Of a stretch of DNA of 64,000 nucleotides, positions 8,182 through 17,237 are shown piece after piece; positions within the stretch are counted from its first letter, which is position 1, and each line of letters opens with the position of its first letter. Source of the DNA: UBA1535 sp964371035 (GTDB lineage Bacteria; Bacillota; Clostridia; Tissierellales; Sedimentibacteraceae); assembly GCA_964371035.1 (NCBI GenBank), contig CAYJLG010000004.1, forward strand, positions 1-64,000. Direction: 5' to 3'. Both the position numbers and the translations under genes were made by a program. The notes under the pieces are model-generated. The model had not been told where the DNA came from. It ran no database searches and worked only from the letters and a program-made list of their open reading frames with translations.

Positions 8182-9894
8182 TTACATGCCTAAAAAAGGT
8201 GCAACATTAGTGAAAAGATTTGTATAAATTTCATCCATTATAGCATATACGTCATCTTCTGTTAATTCTTCTATGTAGTTAACTGTGCCTGTAAATTCGT
8301 TTAACTCGCTTATTTCTTTAAGTGACATATGCCCAGAAAGATTAATATCAACTTGTTGATATCCATCGTATGTTTCAACTGAAATTTTGTCAAATGTCAT
8401 TTTTTCAGTCGATTCAACAACGCCTTCTACATTCATTGCTACAACAGAATATCTATCTGTAGCTGAAACCGTTCCTGAATATTTTTTTGACGAAGCGTCA
8501 TATTTACCTTCAATAATAATGTTAATTTCAATATCTGCTAAAGAATTTATTTCTATTAGTGTGCTATAAACATCATTTTCATTCATTACATCAAATTTAC
8601 CTGTAACAAGATCCTCAGAATTTAATCTAAATGACCAATTTGACTTAACGTTATTTTCATTTGCTTCTGTTATATCTGCGATAAGAGAAATTTCTACAAC
8701 TTCTTCAAAATATGTATCTTCTACTTTTATATTTACAGACATATTGCTAATGAATCCATCTGCAATTTTAGTTTTAATAACGAAGTCGTGAATTTTCACA
8801 TCTTCATATTCGCCTGCAATCACCATATCTAAAGACGCATTAAATTGTTCTAAAGAAGTCTGCATAAGTGTTTCATAAAATAATTCATCTGCATAAGGAT
8901 CTGACATAAGCATTGAGTCTATAAGATAGCTTTTGAACATTTCATTTGCATATATTTCATTAATATAAGATTTGAAAATTTCCAATACTTCAATGTGGTT
9001 TATCGTTGCAATGTAAGTATCTGCTTCACCTTCTGCTTCTTCAAATAAAAATAGTGGCAATAAGCGGTCAAAATGATTCATTGTAATTTCAGTTGTTGCT
9101 TTTTGAATTTCTGGATAAGTTTTAAGCATATCAGCATACATGACTATTACTCTTTTGATTTCTGATAATTCATATGCTATAGGTTCGGTCGGTGTTTCTT
9201 CACCTAGTCTAACTCCATATGCGTTTTCACCCAAAAATGCTTGTGATTGCAATACAGCTTTATCTTCATCAAAAAACAATTCTGCACCTAAAAATGATTC
9301 GTCATTTTGATAAAAATCAAATTCAACATTCCCGTTTTTTGTTTCATTATCGAACTGATATTTAGCTCCAATACCCATGCCTACAAACATATTAATCATA
9401 TCATCATAATATCCACTCATAGCTGTATTTTCACCCATGCCTTCAAAGTTTACCATGAATTCTGATTCTACTGCTTTATCTGAATTTAATAGTTCCGAAA
9501 AAGCAGGTATTTCTTTAACTATTTCACCAGATTTTTTTACTGGCTCTACAGTTTTTAATACTGCTGCTGCAACTTTTGCAGTGGGTGAACCAAGTAAAGT
9601 TGTTGCAGCAAAAGCAACACCTGCTACTGCTATCAAAGCTACAATAGCAATAATAGCTACTTTACTACCTGATTTTTTTGTTGGTTTTTCGCCACTTGTA
9701 TTTACTCCACCTACTTGTTCTGGGGATGGTGTACTAACATATTCTACCGAAGGTGATGCTTGTTGTACGCTTTCTACTGAAACTGTCGGTTGAGACTGTT
9801 CTGTTTCTACAGAATTACCACAATTTGGACAAAATTTACTGCTAGTGCCTAATGCACCATTGCATTTGTTGCATATTTTCTCATTATTTTCCAT
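8182..9894 (-). CDS. Zinc-ribbon membrane protein with large extracellular domain
   Basis: The 570-residue protein begins with a zinc ribbon (Cys8, 11, 22, 25; CNKC and CPNC), then a Ser/Pro/Val-rich linker, a lysine-flanked membrane helix at about 79-100, and about 470 residues that should lie outside the cell. The outer part is acidic, beta-rich in look, and repeats motifs about sodium- or ligand-independent stress; I recognise no named domain. The layout resembles the TcaA/YvbJ-like zinc-ribbon membrane proteins of Firmicutes, whose roles include cell-wall stress sensing. It follows oadB and the 39-residue subunit by 26 bases, with an AGGAGG site, so it may be cotranscribed. Confidence 0.65.
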   Translation of the reverse strand: MENNEKICNKCNGALGTSSKFCPNCGNSVETEQSQPTVSVESVQQASPSVEYVSTPSPEQVGGVNTSGEKPTKKSGSKVAIIAIVALIAVAGVAFAATTLLGSPTAKVAAAVLKTVEPVKKSGEIVKEIPAFSELLNSDKAVESEFMVNFEGMGENTAMSGYYDDMINMFVGMGIGAKYQFDNETKNGNVEFDFYQNDESFLGAELFFDEDKAVLQSQAFLGENAYGVRLGEETPTEPIAYELSEIKRVIVMYADMLKTYPEIQKATTEITMNHFDRLLPLFLFEEAEGEADTYIATINHIEVLEIFKSYINEIYANEMFKSYLIDSMLMSDPYADELFYETLMQTSLEQFNASLDMVIAGEYEDVKIHDFVIKTKIADGFISNMSVNIKVEDTYFEEVVEISLIADITEANENNVKSNWSFRLNSEDLVTGKFDVMNENDVYSTLIEINSLADIEINIIIEGKYDASSKKYSGTVSATDRYSVVAMNVEGVVESTEKMTFDKISVETYDGYQQVDINLSGHMSLKEISELNEFTGTVNYIEELTEDDVYAIMDEIYTNLFTNVAPFLGM

Positions 9895-9920
9895 TTTTTC
9901 CTCCTAATTTTCCTTTGAAA

Positions 9921-10040
9921 TTATTTTGTAAATTTATTTAATAAAAATATTATAGCATAAATAACTAATATTACAACAAAAATCCCTGCCATACCATAAA
10001 CCATTACTGGTAAAGTTTCTATAAATCCTTGAATATTCAT
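9921..10040 (-). CDS. OadG-like 39-residue sodium-pump gamma subunit
   Basis: A tiny gene begins 16 bases after the oadB stop. It has a clear AAAGGAG ribosome site ten bases before its ATG. The product has 39 residues: a short head (MNIQGFIETLPVMVYGMAGI), one membrane helix and a terminal NKFTK. The head and helix are like the start of OadG/MmdD-type gamma subunits, which hold together the membrane part of sodium-translocating decarboxylases, but it lacks their usual metal-binding C-terminal tail. Gene order beta then gamma-like supports the reading. It is too short for routine ORF calling. Confidence 0.75.
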   Translation of the reverse strand: MNIQGFIETLPVMVYGMAGIFVVILVIYAIIFLLNKFTK

Positions 10041-10056
10041 AAATTCCACTCTCCTT

Positions 10057-11187
10057 TTATAACATGTTTGATACTAAACTAATAATCATACCACCTGCAA
10101 TAACTGAAGCTATTTGTCCTGAAACATTAGCTCCTACGGCATGCATAAGTAGAAAGTTTTGTGGATCTTCTTTAAGTCCCATCTTGTGTACAACTCTTGA
10201 GGACATAGGAAACGCTGAAATACCAGCTGCGCCAATCATAGGATTTACTTTTTCTTTTAAGAATAAGTTTAATAATTTAGCAAACAAGACTCCACCCATA
10301 GTATCAAAAATAAATGCAACCAATCCTAAGCCTATAATCATAAATGTTTCTGCAGTTAAAAACATATCTGCTTGCATCTTTGAAGCGACTGTTATACCTA
10401 GTAATAAAGTAACTAAATTTGCTAATTCTTTTTGTGCTGTATTTGATAATCCATCTAACACGCCACATTCTCTGACTAAATTTCCAAACATTAAAAATGC
10501 AACTAATGCAACTGATTTTGGTGATACTAACCCAGCAACTACAGTAACTGCTATAGGGAAAATAATTTTTGCCATCTTAGAAACGTTTTGTGGTTTGTAT
10601 GGCATTTTTATTAATCTTTCCTTCTTAGTAGTTACTAATCTAATAACTGGAGGTTGAACTATAGGCACTAGCGCCATATATGAATAAGCTGCAACTATAA
10701 TCGCTCCTATATACTTACTGTCAAAATAATTTGCCACAAATATCGATGTAGGCCCATCTGCTGCACCTATTATACCTATCGATGCTGCATCTTTAAGATC
10801 AAATCCAAATAACACAGCAACGCTTAACGTAAAGAAAATTCCAAATTGTGCTGCAGCTCCAAATAATAACATTTTTGGGTTTGACAAAAGTGGTCCAAAG
10901 TCTATCATAGCACCTATACCTACAAACAATAGCAAAGGAAACAACTCATTTGCTATACCCATTCTAAATAATTCATCCACAATTCCAATTTCTGTTATCC
11001 CATCGACTAATTGATCGACTGCACCTGACATAGGCAGGTTAACTAAAATAGCTCCAAATCCCATAGGCAATAGTAATGTTGGTTCCATATCTTTAGCAAT
11101 TGCTAAATAAATAAGGATAATACCAAGAGTCCACATAATAATCTGTTGAATTGTTAAATTGCCTAAATTTCCAAATAAAACTTCCAT
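10057..11187 (-). CDS. oadB: Sodium-translocating decarboxylase beta subunit
   Basis: This integral membrane subunit couples decarboxylation of a carboxybiotin to export of sodium ions (oxaloacetate, glutaconyl-CoA or methylmalonyl-CoA decarboxylases). The 376-residue protein has about nine to ten hydrophobic helices and the family signature IGIIGAADGPTSIFVA near residue 140, which includes the aspartate used in sodium passage; FPMSSRVVHKMG near the end is also conserved. A 39-residue gamma-like subunit follows. The carboxyltransferase (alpha) and biotin carrier are not in the window, so the substrate cannot be fixed; they may be encoded elsewhere. Confidence 0.92.
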   Translation of the reverse strand: MEVLFGNLGNLTIQQIIMWTLGIILIYLAIAKDMEPTLLLPMGFGAILVNLPMSGAVDQLVDGITEIGIVDELFRMGIANELFPLLLFVGIGAMIDFGPLLSNPKMLLFGAAAQFGIFFTLSVAVLFGFDLKDAASIGIIGAADGPTSIFVANYFDSKYIGAIIVAAYSYMALVPIVQPPVIRLVTTKKERLIKMPYKPQNVSKMAKIIFPIAVTVVAGLVSPKSVALVAFLMFGNLVRECGVLDGLSNTAQKELANLVTLLLGITVASKMQADMFLTAETFMIIGLGLVAFIFDTMGGVLFAKLLNLFLKEKVNPMIGAAGISAFPMSSRVVHKMGLKEDPQNFLLMHAVGANVSGQIASVIAGGMIISLVSNML

Positions 11188-11315
11188 TTCTCCTCCAAGT
11201 TAAATTATTTTTACTTATTTGAACAAAATATAAATCAATATTTAGATATATTATATTTTATACATGAATAATTTATTAGAATATTTTCCATGGAAAATTC
11301 TCTAATTTTACAAAA

Positions 11316-11351
11316 AAGACTTCTATCACAAAAAAACGTGATAAAAGTCTT
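11316..11351. terminator. Terminator after the comFB-like gene (bidirectional)
   Basis: AAGACTT/AAGTCTT and TATCAC/GTGATA stack into a long stem. A T-run follows on the minus strand (GTCTTTTTTG) and a shorter one on the plus strand. It ends the transcript of the comFB-like gene and perhaps of the whole lapA-recJ-relA operon. The rest of 11188-11474 shows no gene. Confidence 0.75.
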
Positions 11352-11474
11352 GCTTTTTAAATGCATGATACGGATTTATAATCGTATTGACGACATCATG
11401 CTACACCAATGTTTTGATGCAAGCTACTCCCTTTTAATTTCACTAATTAACAAAAATCAAATATATTCAAGAAA

Positions 11475-11753
11475 TTATCTATGCTCGTTATGCTTATTAT
11501 TTTTTGATACAAATTCTAAAGATTTTACAACTTCCATGATTATATTAGTGTTTTCTTGAGTGCCTCTAGTAAAAAACTCACCATAAACTTCGCCAGTTTT
11601 TCTAGTAATATAGAACGGAGTTAAATTATTTAATGTTTTTGCCTTAACATCATCAATACAAGTATCACATGTGCATAAATCTCTATATTCTTCTCTTTTA
11701 AGAACTTCATCCAAAACTTTATCGACAACTTCTTCCATGTAATTCTTTACCAT
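11475..11753 (-). CDS. ComFB-family (late competence development) protein
   Basis: The 92-residue protein fits the ComFB family: an N-terminal helix with NYMEEVVDKVLDEVL, a cysteine cluster LCTCDTCIDDVKAKTLN, and the NLTPFYITRKTGEVYGEF segment. ComFB proteins sit in the comF competence operon in Bacillus; cyanobacterial and other relatives have been described as cyclic-dinucleotide receptors. The CxCxxC cluster suggests metal binding, which is an inference. It lies 44 bases after hemZ and ahead of a strong terminator. No comFA or comFC is nearby. Confidence 0.78.
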   Translation of the reverse strand: MVKNYMEEVVDKVLDEVLKREEYRDLCTCDTCIDDVKAKTLNNLTPFYITRKTGEVYGEFFTRGTQENTNIIMEVVKSLEFVSKNNKHNEHR

Positions 11754-11797
11754 TAATTCACCTCTTACAGTTTATGTATAAATTATATAACATAAAG

Positions 11798-13297
11798 CTA
11801 TAAATTACAAGAAAAATTGCTTAAATATTTATATTTTTTTAAAATAAGATTTTCAATTCCATTCATATATTCTTTTAAGCCTTTAAAATTTGGTACTCGT
11901 TCATGTCTATCATTTTCAAACATAATTTTGCTTACACCGCCTGCACCGCAAGCCAATACAGTTTCTGTTTCTTCTATCATAATTATGTTATATATGCTTT
12001 CTTTTTCAGGAAGAGCATAGCCAATGTTTTCACAATTACCTTTGATATTCTTTTGTCTATACATATAATATGGTCTATAATTATTAGAAATGCACTCTTT
12101 TGACACAAAATCGCACATATCTGATATAAACTTAGTATCTTTATCTAATTTTTCCGATTCATTTAACAGTCTAGACCCTCTCTTATAAGAAAGAGTGTGT
12201 ACTGTAATATTTTCTGGTTTTAGTTCATTTATCATCTGGATCGAATTGATAACATCTTTTTCTACTTCTCTAGGCAGACCAATGATCAAGTCCATATTTA
12301 TTATATCAAATTTCACAGATTTAGCTAAATTATAAGCATCAAATACATCTTTAATCGTATGTTTTCTGCCTAAAGCTTCCAAGGTCAAATTATTTGTTGA
12401 TTGAGGATTTATGCTGATTCTATTCACGCCGTTTCCCTTTAAACAAATAAGTTTTTCTAAATCAAGTGTATCTGGTCTTCCCGCTTCAAAAGATATCTCG
12501 TTAATATCATTTAAATCATAATATTTTTTTATCACAGCAAAAATTTTGTTAATATCTTCCGTAGTCAAAACTGACGGTGTTCCTCCACCAAAATAAATAG
12601 TATTTAGTTTTAATCCTTTGTTTAATGCCAATAAAATCGTTTCATTTATTTCAAGGCACAACTTTTCGACATAGTTTTCTATCAAAAATCTATCGTATTT
12701 ATCATATGACACAAACGAACAATAGTTGCATTTTGTCGGACAAAATGGTATATGAATATACAAGTTGTAATTATTTGCATTAATTTCATCTGACACATAT
12801 TTCTTTTGAATATCAAAAACATTTTGTAGTAATTCTATTTTATTGTCTGACATTTCGTAAGTATTTCGCAATATATCACTTATTTTTTCAATAGTTTTAC
12901 CTGTTTTAACAGCAGAAGTAATAATTTTTCCAGGACGAATTCCTGTCAAAATTCCATAATCTGATTTTTCATTAAAAAGTTCACATAAAACTTTGTAGAG
13001 ACTCTTTTTAACTATAGTTTTTAATAATTTATTATTATCTATTTTTTCCAATTCAATATCTGAACTACATGTAATATTGTAAAAATAAGCAGAGTTACTA
13101 GCATAGAGTTTTGTTTCGCATGAAAAATCACCATTTCTAGTTAGCAACTCACTTTTGATTTCTAAATCTCCATTATTCAGTTCACTATCTAAATTTAAGC
13201 TATTAAATTTTACTATTTCGCTATTTATGTCAAATATCCTAATTGTATTTTTAATTTCAAACTCAAACGTATGACCTATTAAACATATTCTAATCAT
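11798..13297 (-). CDS. hemZ: Coproporphyrinogen III oxidase-like radical SAM protein HemZ
   Basis: HemZ belongs to the oxygen-independent coproporphyrinogen dehydrogenase group of radical SAM enzymes. The 499-residue protein has a roughly 165-residue N-terminal extension typical of the HemZ branch, then YIHIPFCPTKCNYCSF with the cluster-binding CxxxCxxC, the GGGTPS glycine motif, and NRISINPQS. Whether this branch acts in haem synthesis is doubtful: no other haem gene is here, and the family also holds haem chaperones (HemW). It follows the metallo-beta-lactamase gene by ten bases, inside the relA operon. Confidence 0.85.
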   Translation of the reverse strand: MIRICLIGHTFEFEIKNTIRIFDINSEIVKFNSLNLDSELNNGDLEIKSELLTRNGDFSCETKLYASNSAYFYNITCSSDIELEKIDNNKLLKTIVKKSLYKVLCELFNEKSDYGILTGIRPGKIITSAVKTGKTIEKISDILRNTYEMSDNKIELLQNVFDIQKKYVSDEINANNYNLYIHIPFCPTKCNYCSFVSYDKYDRFLIENYVEKLCLEINETILLALNKGLKLNTIYFGGGTPSVLTTEDINKIFAVIKKYYDLNDINEISFEAGRPDTLDLEKLICLKGNGVNRISINPQSTNNLTLEALGRKHTIKDVFDAYNLAKSVKFDIINMDLIIGLPREVEKDVINSIQMINELKPENITVHTLSYKRGSRLLNESEKLDKDTKFISDMCDFVSKECISNNYRPYYMYRQKNIKGNCENIGYALPEKESIYNIIMIEETETVLACGAGGVSKIMFENDRHERVPNFKGLKEYMNGIENLILKKYKYLSNFSCNL

Positions 13298-13307
13298 TTT
13301 CTAACCA

Positions 13308-13940
13308 TTATTTGAAATATTGTCTAACAAACATGTTGTATTTTTTTTCTTCCTCTACAGTTGTCGAATCATTATGCCCTGGGTATAATTCAGTTTTATC
13401 ATCAAAAATTAGTATTTTATTCACTATAGAATTGATAATATTTTCCATTGAACCGCCTTCAAAATCTGTTCTACCAATAGAATTTTGAAATATAGTATCA
13501 CCAGTCAAAATAATATCGTCAATTTTATAACATACGCCTCCAGGAGTATGCCCAGGTGTATGAATAACCTCTATTCTAAGGTCTCCAAGTTCTAATACGT
13601 CTTTATCTCTGACTAACACATCATAATCAAGAGAAATGTTTTTTCTAAACAATCGATACGAATGGTTCAGATCAGGATCCTTAATCATCTTAGAATCTAA
13701 ACTATGTACATGTATCGGAGCACCATATTTCTGTTTTAGCAATTCTACACCTCCAATATGGTCACCATGTCCGTGCGTTAATAAAATCATCTTAGGTTCT
13801 AAACCTAACTCAGAGATTCTGTTTATTATAACTTCAGCTTCTCCTCCTGGATCCACAATTGCACAATTTTTACTTTTTTCACATCCGATAATATAACAAT
13901 TCATCAAAAATGATGTTACTTCTAATTTTTCAAAAATCAT
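13308..13940 (-). CDS. Metallo-beta-lactamase fold hydrolase (glyoxalase II-like)
   Basis: The 210-residue protein is an MBL-fold metal hydrolase of the YqgX/hydroxyacylglutathione hydrolase type. Metal ligands are visible in LLTHGHGDHIGG, in IHTPGHTPGG and in the final LYPGHND; ILTGDTIF gives the bridging aspartate. Such proteins cleave thioesters such as acylglutathione analogues, but the substrate is not known here. It lies nine bases after dtd and before hemZ, a Firmicute neighbourhood. Confidence 0.88.
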   Translation of the reverse strand: MIFEKLEVTSFLMNCYIIGCEKSKNCAIVDPGGEAEVIINRISELGLEPKMILLTHGHGDHIGGVELLKQKYGAPIHVHSLDSKMIKDPDLNHSYRLFRKNISLDYDVLVRDKDVLELGDLRIEVIHTPGHTPGGVCYKIDDIILTGDTIFQNSIGRTDFEGGSMENIINSIVNKILIFDDKTELYPGHNDSTTVEEEKKYNMFVRQYFK

Positions 13941-13949
13941 AAAATCCTC

Positions 13950-14399
13950 CTAAAATAGTCTTGAACTATCAAGTAATATGGTTACAGGACCATCGTTACA
14001 CAATTCAACTTGCATATCTGCTCCAAATATTCCTTGTTCTGTAGTAATGCCCTTTTCTTTGCATCTTCTAATAAATTCTTCATAATAAGGTATAGCTTTT
14101 TCTGGTCGTGCAGCATCCGAAAAGCTTGGTCTTTTACCTTTTCTTGCATCACCATGCAAAGTAAATTGTGAAACTACAAGCAAGCTACCTTCTATCTCTT
14201 GAACAGATTTATTAAGCTTACCTGCTTCATCTTCAAAAATTCTAAGGCCTATAGTTTTATCAAAAATATATTCTAAATCTTTATCTTCATCAGTATTTGA
14301 AACGCTTAAAAGTATTAACAATCCTTTTTCTATCTTTCCGATAATTTTTTCTTCAACGCTTACACTTGCATGCTTAACTCTTTGTATTACTGCTCTCAA
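13950..14399 (-). CDS. dtd: D-aminoacyl-tRNA deacylase
   Basis: Dtd frees tRNA from wrongly attached D-amino acids and glycine. The 149-residue protein has the full family length with MRAVIQRVKHASVSVE at the start, the catalytic SLLVVSQFTLHGD (SQFTL) motif, KGKRPSFSDAARPE, and GADMQVELCNDGPVTILLDS with the NxGPVT motif at the end. It follows relA, the usual Firmicute order. Confidence 0.96.
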   Translation of the reverse strand: MRAVIQRVKHASVSVEEKIIGKIEKGLLILLSVSNTDEDKDLEYIFDKTIGLRIFEDEAGKLNKSVQEIEGSLLVVSQFTLHGDARKGKRPSFSDAARPEKAIPYYEEFIRRCKEKGITTEQGIFGADMQVELCNDGPVTILLDSSRLF

Positions 14400-14443
14400 A
14401 TTATTCTCCTTAAATTTTCTAAAATATATTTTAACACTGCAAA

Positions 14444-14460
14444 GGCGGATAAAATCCGCC
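14444..14460 (-). terminator. Hairpin between relA and dtd
   Basis: GGCGGAT/ATCCGCC with a three-base loop lies between the relA stop and the dtd start. On the minus strand only a short T-stretch follows, so it may attenuate or protect the message rather than end it fully. Confidence 0.5.
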
Positions 14461-14477
14461 TCAAAGTAAAAAGTTAT

Positions 14478-16667
14478 TTATTTTGTCGTTCGATAAATAT
14501 CTAAAACGCCCTCTAATCTTTTGATTTTTTTTGTTAATTCGTGTATTTGCTTCGAATCATTAATTTCAAAAGTGAAGTCCATAACTGCAAGTTTTTCTTT
14601 ATTTATTCTCAAATTTAAAGATGTTGCACTTACTTTAAGATCATTGTATAGCCCAGTTATGTCTTGTAATAGTCTTGGTCTATCTACTGCAATAATTTGA
14701 ATTTGACTTAAGAAAGTACCTGTGCTTTTTTCTGTATTCCATTCAACTTCAATAAATCTCTCATCACTAGAATCGTTTAATTCATTAATATTTGTGCAAT
14801 CTGCTCTATGTACTGAAACGCCTCTACCTCGAGTAATAAACCCTACTATTGCATCTCCTGGAACTGGATTGCAACACCTAGATAGTCTTATTTTTACATT
14901 GTCGACTCCTCTAATTAATATACCTGAAGCATGTTTCTGATTTTTGGCATAATCAACTTTTTCTGGAAGTTGTTCTTTTTTTTCCGCAGCTTCTTCTGCC
15001 TCTATTTTGTCTTTATTTTTTTCTTTATAAATCAGTTTTAATCTGGCAAATATCTGACTTTCAGTAACTGTACCAATAGAAATCGCAGCGTACAAATTGT
15101 CTAGCGTGTATAGATTATATTTATCTGCACATGATTTTAACCAATCTTCTTTCAATAAATCTGCTAAGGTAAAACCATTTTTCTTTACTTCGCGTTCTAA
15201 TAATTCACGCCCTTTTTCAACATTGAAATCTTTATCTTTTTCTTTGAAAAATTTTCTGATTTTAGTTTTTGCTTGACTGCTTGCTACAAATTTAAGCCAA
15301 TCTCTACTTGGCCCATTACTATTAGCAGATGTCAAGATCTCTATTTTGTCACCCATCTTCAATTTATAGTTGATAGGGACTATTTTGCCATTCACTTTTG
15401 CTCCTACGCACTTGTTTCCGACAGCACTATGTACTCTGTATGCAAAGTCAATTGGAGTAGATTCAACTGGCAAATTAATAACTTCTCCTGAAGGTGTAAA
15501 AACAAAAACCTCATCAGAATATAGATCAACTTTAAGATTTTCCATAAATTCTTGCGGATCGTTAGTTTCTTGTTCCCATTCTAACATTTCTCGCAACCAA
15601 TTTAATTTTTCGTCAAAAACGTCTTCTTTTGTAACACCTTCTTTATATTTCCAATGTGCTGCAATACCAAATTCTGCAACACGGTGCATTTCTAGTGTTC
15701 TAATCTGTATCTCAAATGGTTCACCATTAGATGCGATTACTGTTGTATGAATAGACTGGTATCTATTTGGTTTTGGCATTGCAACATAGTCTTTAAATCT
15801 GCCTGGTATCGGCTTCCACATAGTATGTACAGCACCTAACGCTCCATAACAATCTCTTACAGTATCCATAATTATCCGAACTGCAGTTATGTCATAAATC
15901 TGTTCAAACGATTTGTTTTTATGATACATTTTCTTGTAAATGCTATATAAACTTTTTCCCCTACCTTTAACTTCTACAATTTCAAGGTTTAATTCAGAGA
16001 GTTTATCTTCGATTGAATCTACAATATTTTTGATAAAATCCTTTTGTTGCTCTTGCCTAGTGTTAATTCTATTTACAAGATCTTCGTAGCCTTCTTTATC
16101 GATATATTTCAAAGAAGTATCTTCTAACTCCCATTTAAGGGAAGCCATACCTAATCTATTTGCAATAGGTGCATAAATTTCTAAGGTTTCAAGGCCCACC
16201 TGTTTCTGTTTTTCTAAAGGCATATATTCCAATGTTCTTATGTTATGCAATCTATCTGCAAGTTTAATAATAATTATCCTTATATCCTTAGACATTGCAA
16301 TAATCATTTTTCTTAAACTTTCAGCCTGACGCTCTTCTTTAGTCCTATACTTAACTTTGCTAAGTTTAGTAACTCCATCTACCATATCTGCTATTTCTTC
16401 GCTAAACTCTCTTTTAATATCGTCATAAGTGTATCCTGTATCTTCAACAACATCATGTAAAAGTCCTGCGACAATAGTAGGAATGTCCATATGCATGTCA
16501 CAAAGTAACAAGGCCACATTATATGGATGAACAAAATATCTTTCTCCCGATTTTCTAACAGGGGCGCTCGAATGAGCCATTTCAGCAAAATTATATGCCT
16601 TAATCAATATCTCTACGTTTGCAGATGGATTGTATTCAACTATTCTGTTTAAAATATTTTCTATCAT
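14478..16667 (-). CDS. relA: Bifunctional (p)ppGpp synthetase/hydrolase RelA/SpoT
   Basis: This enzyme makes and breaks the starvation signal (p)ppGpp. The 729 residues hold, in order, an HD hydrolase domain (HPYNVALLL; GLLHDVVEDT near residue 70), the synthetase domain (GRFKDYVAMPKPNRYQSIHT near 290; the RFKD form marks bifunctional enzymes), a TGS domain (VFVFTPSGEVINLP near 395), a zinc-finger/CC region (RLSRCCNPVPGD) and a C-terminal ACT domain. It lies between apt and dtd as in Bacillus. Confidence 0.97.
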   Translation of the reverse strand: MIENILNRIVEYNPSANVEILIKAYNFAEMAHSSAPVRKSGERYFVHPYNVALLLCDMHMDIPTIVAGLLHDVVEDTGYTYDDIKREFSEEIADMVDGVTKLSKVKYRTKEERQAESLRKMIIAMSKDIRIIIIKLADRLHNIRTLEYMPLEKQKQVGLETLEIYAPIANRLGMASLKWELEDTSLKYIDKEGYEDLVNRINTRQEQQKDFIKNIVDSIEDKLSELNLEIVEVKGRGKSLYSIYKKMYHKNKSFEQIYDITAVRIIMDTVRDCYGALGAVHTMWKPIPGRFKDYVAMPKPNRYQSIHTTVIASNGEPFEIQIRTLEMHRVAEFGIAAHWKYKEGVTKEDVFDEKLNWLREMLEWEQETNDPQEFMENLKVDLYSDEVFVFTPSGEVINLPVESTPIDFAYRVHSAVGNKCVGAKVNGKIVPINYKLKMGDKIEILTSANSNGPSRDWLKFVASSQAKTKIRKFFKEKDKDFNVEKGRELLEREVKKNGFTLADLLKEDWLKSCADKYNLYTLDNLYAAISIGTVTESQIFARLKLIYKEKNKDKIEAEEAAEKKEQLPEKVDYAKNQKHASGILIRGVDNVKIRLSRCCNPVPGDAIVGFITRGRGVSVHRADCTNINELNDSSDERFIEVEWNTEKSTGTFLSQIQIIAVDRPRLLQDITGLYNDLKVSATSLNLRINKEKLAVMDFTFEINDSKQIHELTKKIKRLEGVLDIYRTTK

Positions 16668-16714
16668 ACGAAGTCACCTACCATCCTAATCTATAAAAAC
16701 TATACTAATTTTTC

Positions 16715-17227
16715 TTAATACTTAATCAACGACTCGACCTTGTACCCATTTAATTTATCTCTGCCTTTTAAATCTTCAAGTTCAATTAAAAAACCTAACC
16801 CCACTACTTCGCCACCAAGTTTTTCTACCAATGCTGCCGTAGCATTCATAGTTCCTCCCGTAGCTAGCAAATCGTCAACTATTAAAACTTTTTGTCCTTT
16901 AACTATAGCATCTTTGTGTATTTCTAAAGAATCTTTTCCATATTCTAAGTCATATGTAAAGCTCAAAGTTTCTCCAGGTAATTTTCCAGGTTTTCTAATA
17001 GGAACAAATCCTATGTTTAATAAATATGCCATAGGCGTAGCTAAAATAAACCCTCTAGATTCAGGTCCTACTATTAAATCTGCTCCGCTGTCTTTAAATT
17101 TTTCTATAAGTAAATCTATCGCTGTTCTCAGCGCGTCTTTGTCTTTTAATAATGTAGTAATGTCCTTGAAACTTATTCCTTCTTCTGGAAAGTCTTCAAT
17201 TACCCTTATTTTGTCTTTTAAATCCAT
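16715..17227 (-). CDS. apt: Adenine phosphoribosyltransferase
   Basis: Apt salvages adenine by joining it to PRPP to form AMP. The 170-residue protein has the family length, the N-terminal IRVIEDFPEEGISFKDIT, the adenine-site GPESRGFILATPMAY and the PRPP-binding loop VLIVDDLLATGGTM. It lies between recJ (ten bases upstream) and relA, the conserved recJ-apt-relA order. Confidence 0.97.
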   Translation of the reverse strand: MDLKDKIRVIEDFPEEGISFKDITTLLKDKDALRTAIDLLIEKFKDSGADLIVGPESRGFILATPMAYLLNIGFVPIRKPGKLPGETLSFTYDLEYGKDSLEIHKDAIVKGQKVLIVDDLLATGGTMNATAALVEKLGGEVVGLGFLIELEDLKGRDKLNGYKVESLIKY

Positions 17228-17237
17228 TTTCCCTCCG

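Noticed and set aside
10064..10657. 197-residue plus-strand ORF
   Set aside because: It is antisense to oadB, whose frame carries the GAADGPTSI signature.
11290..11559. 89-residue plus-strand ORF
   Set aside because: It crosses the terminator at 11316 and runs antisense into the comFB-like gene; no ribosome site.
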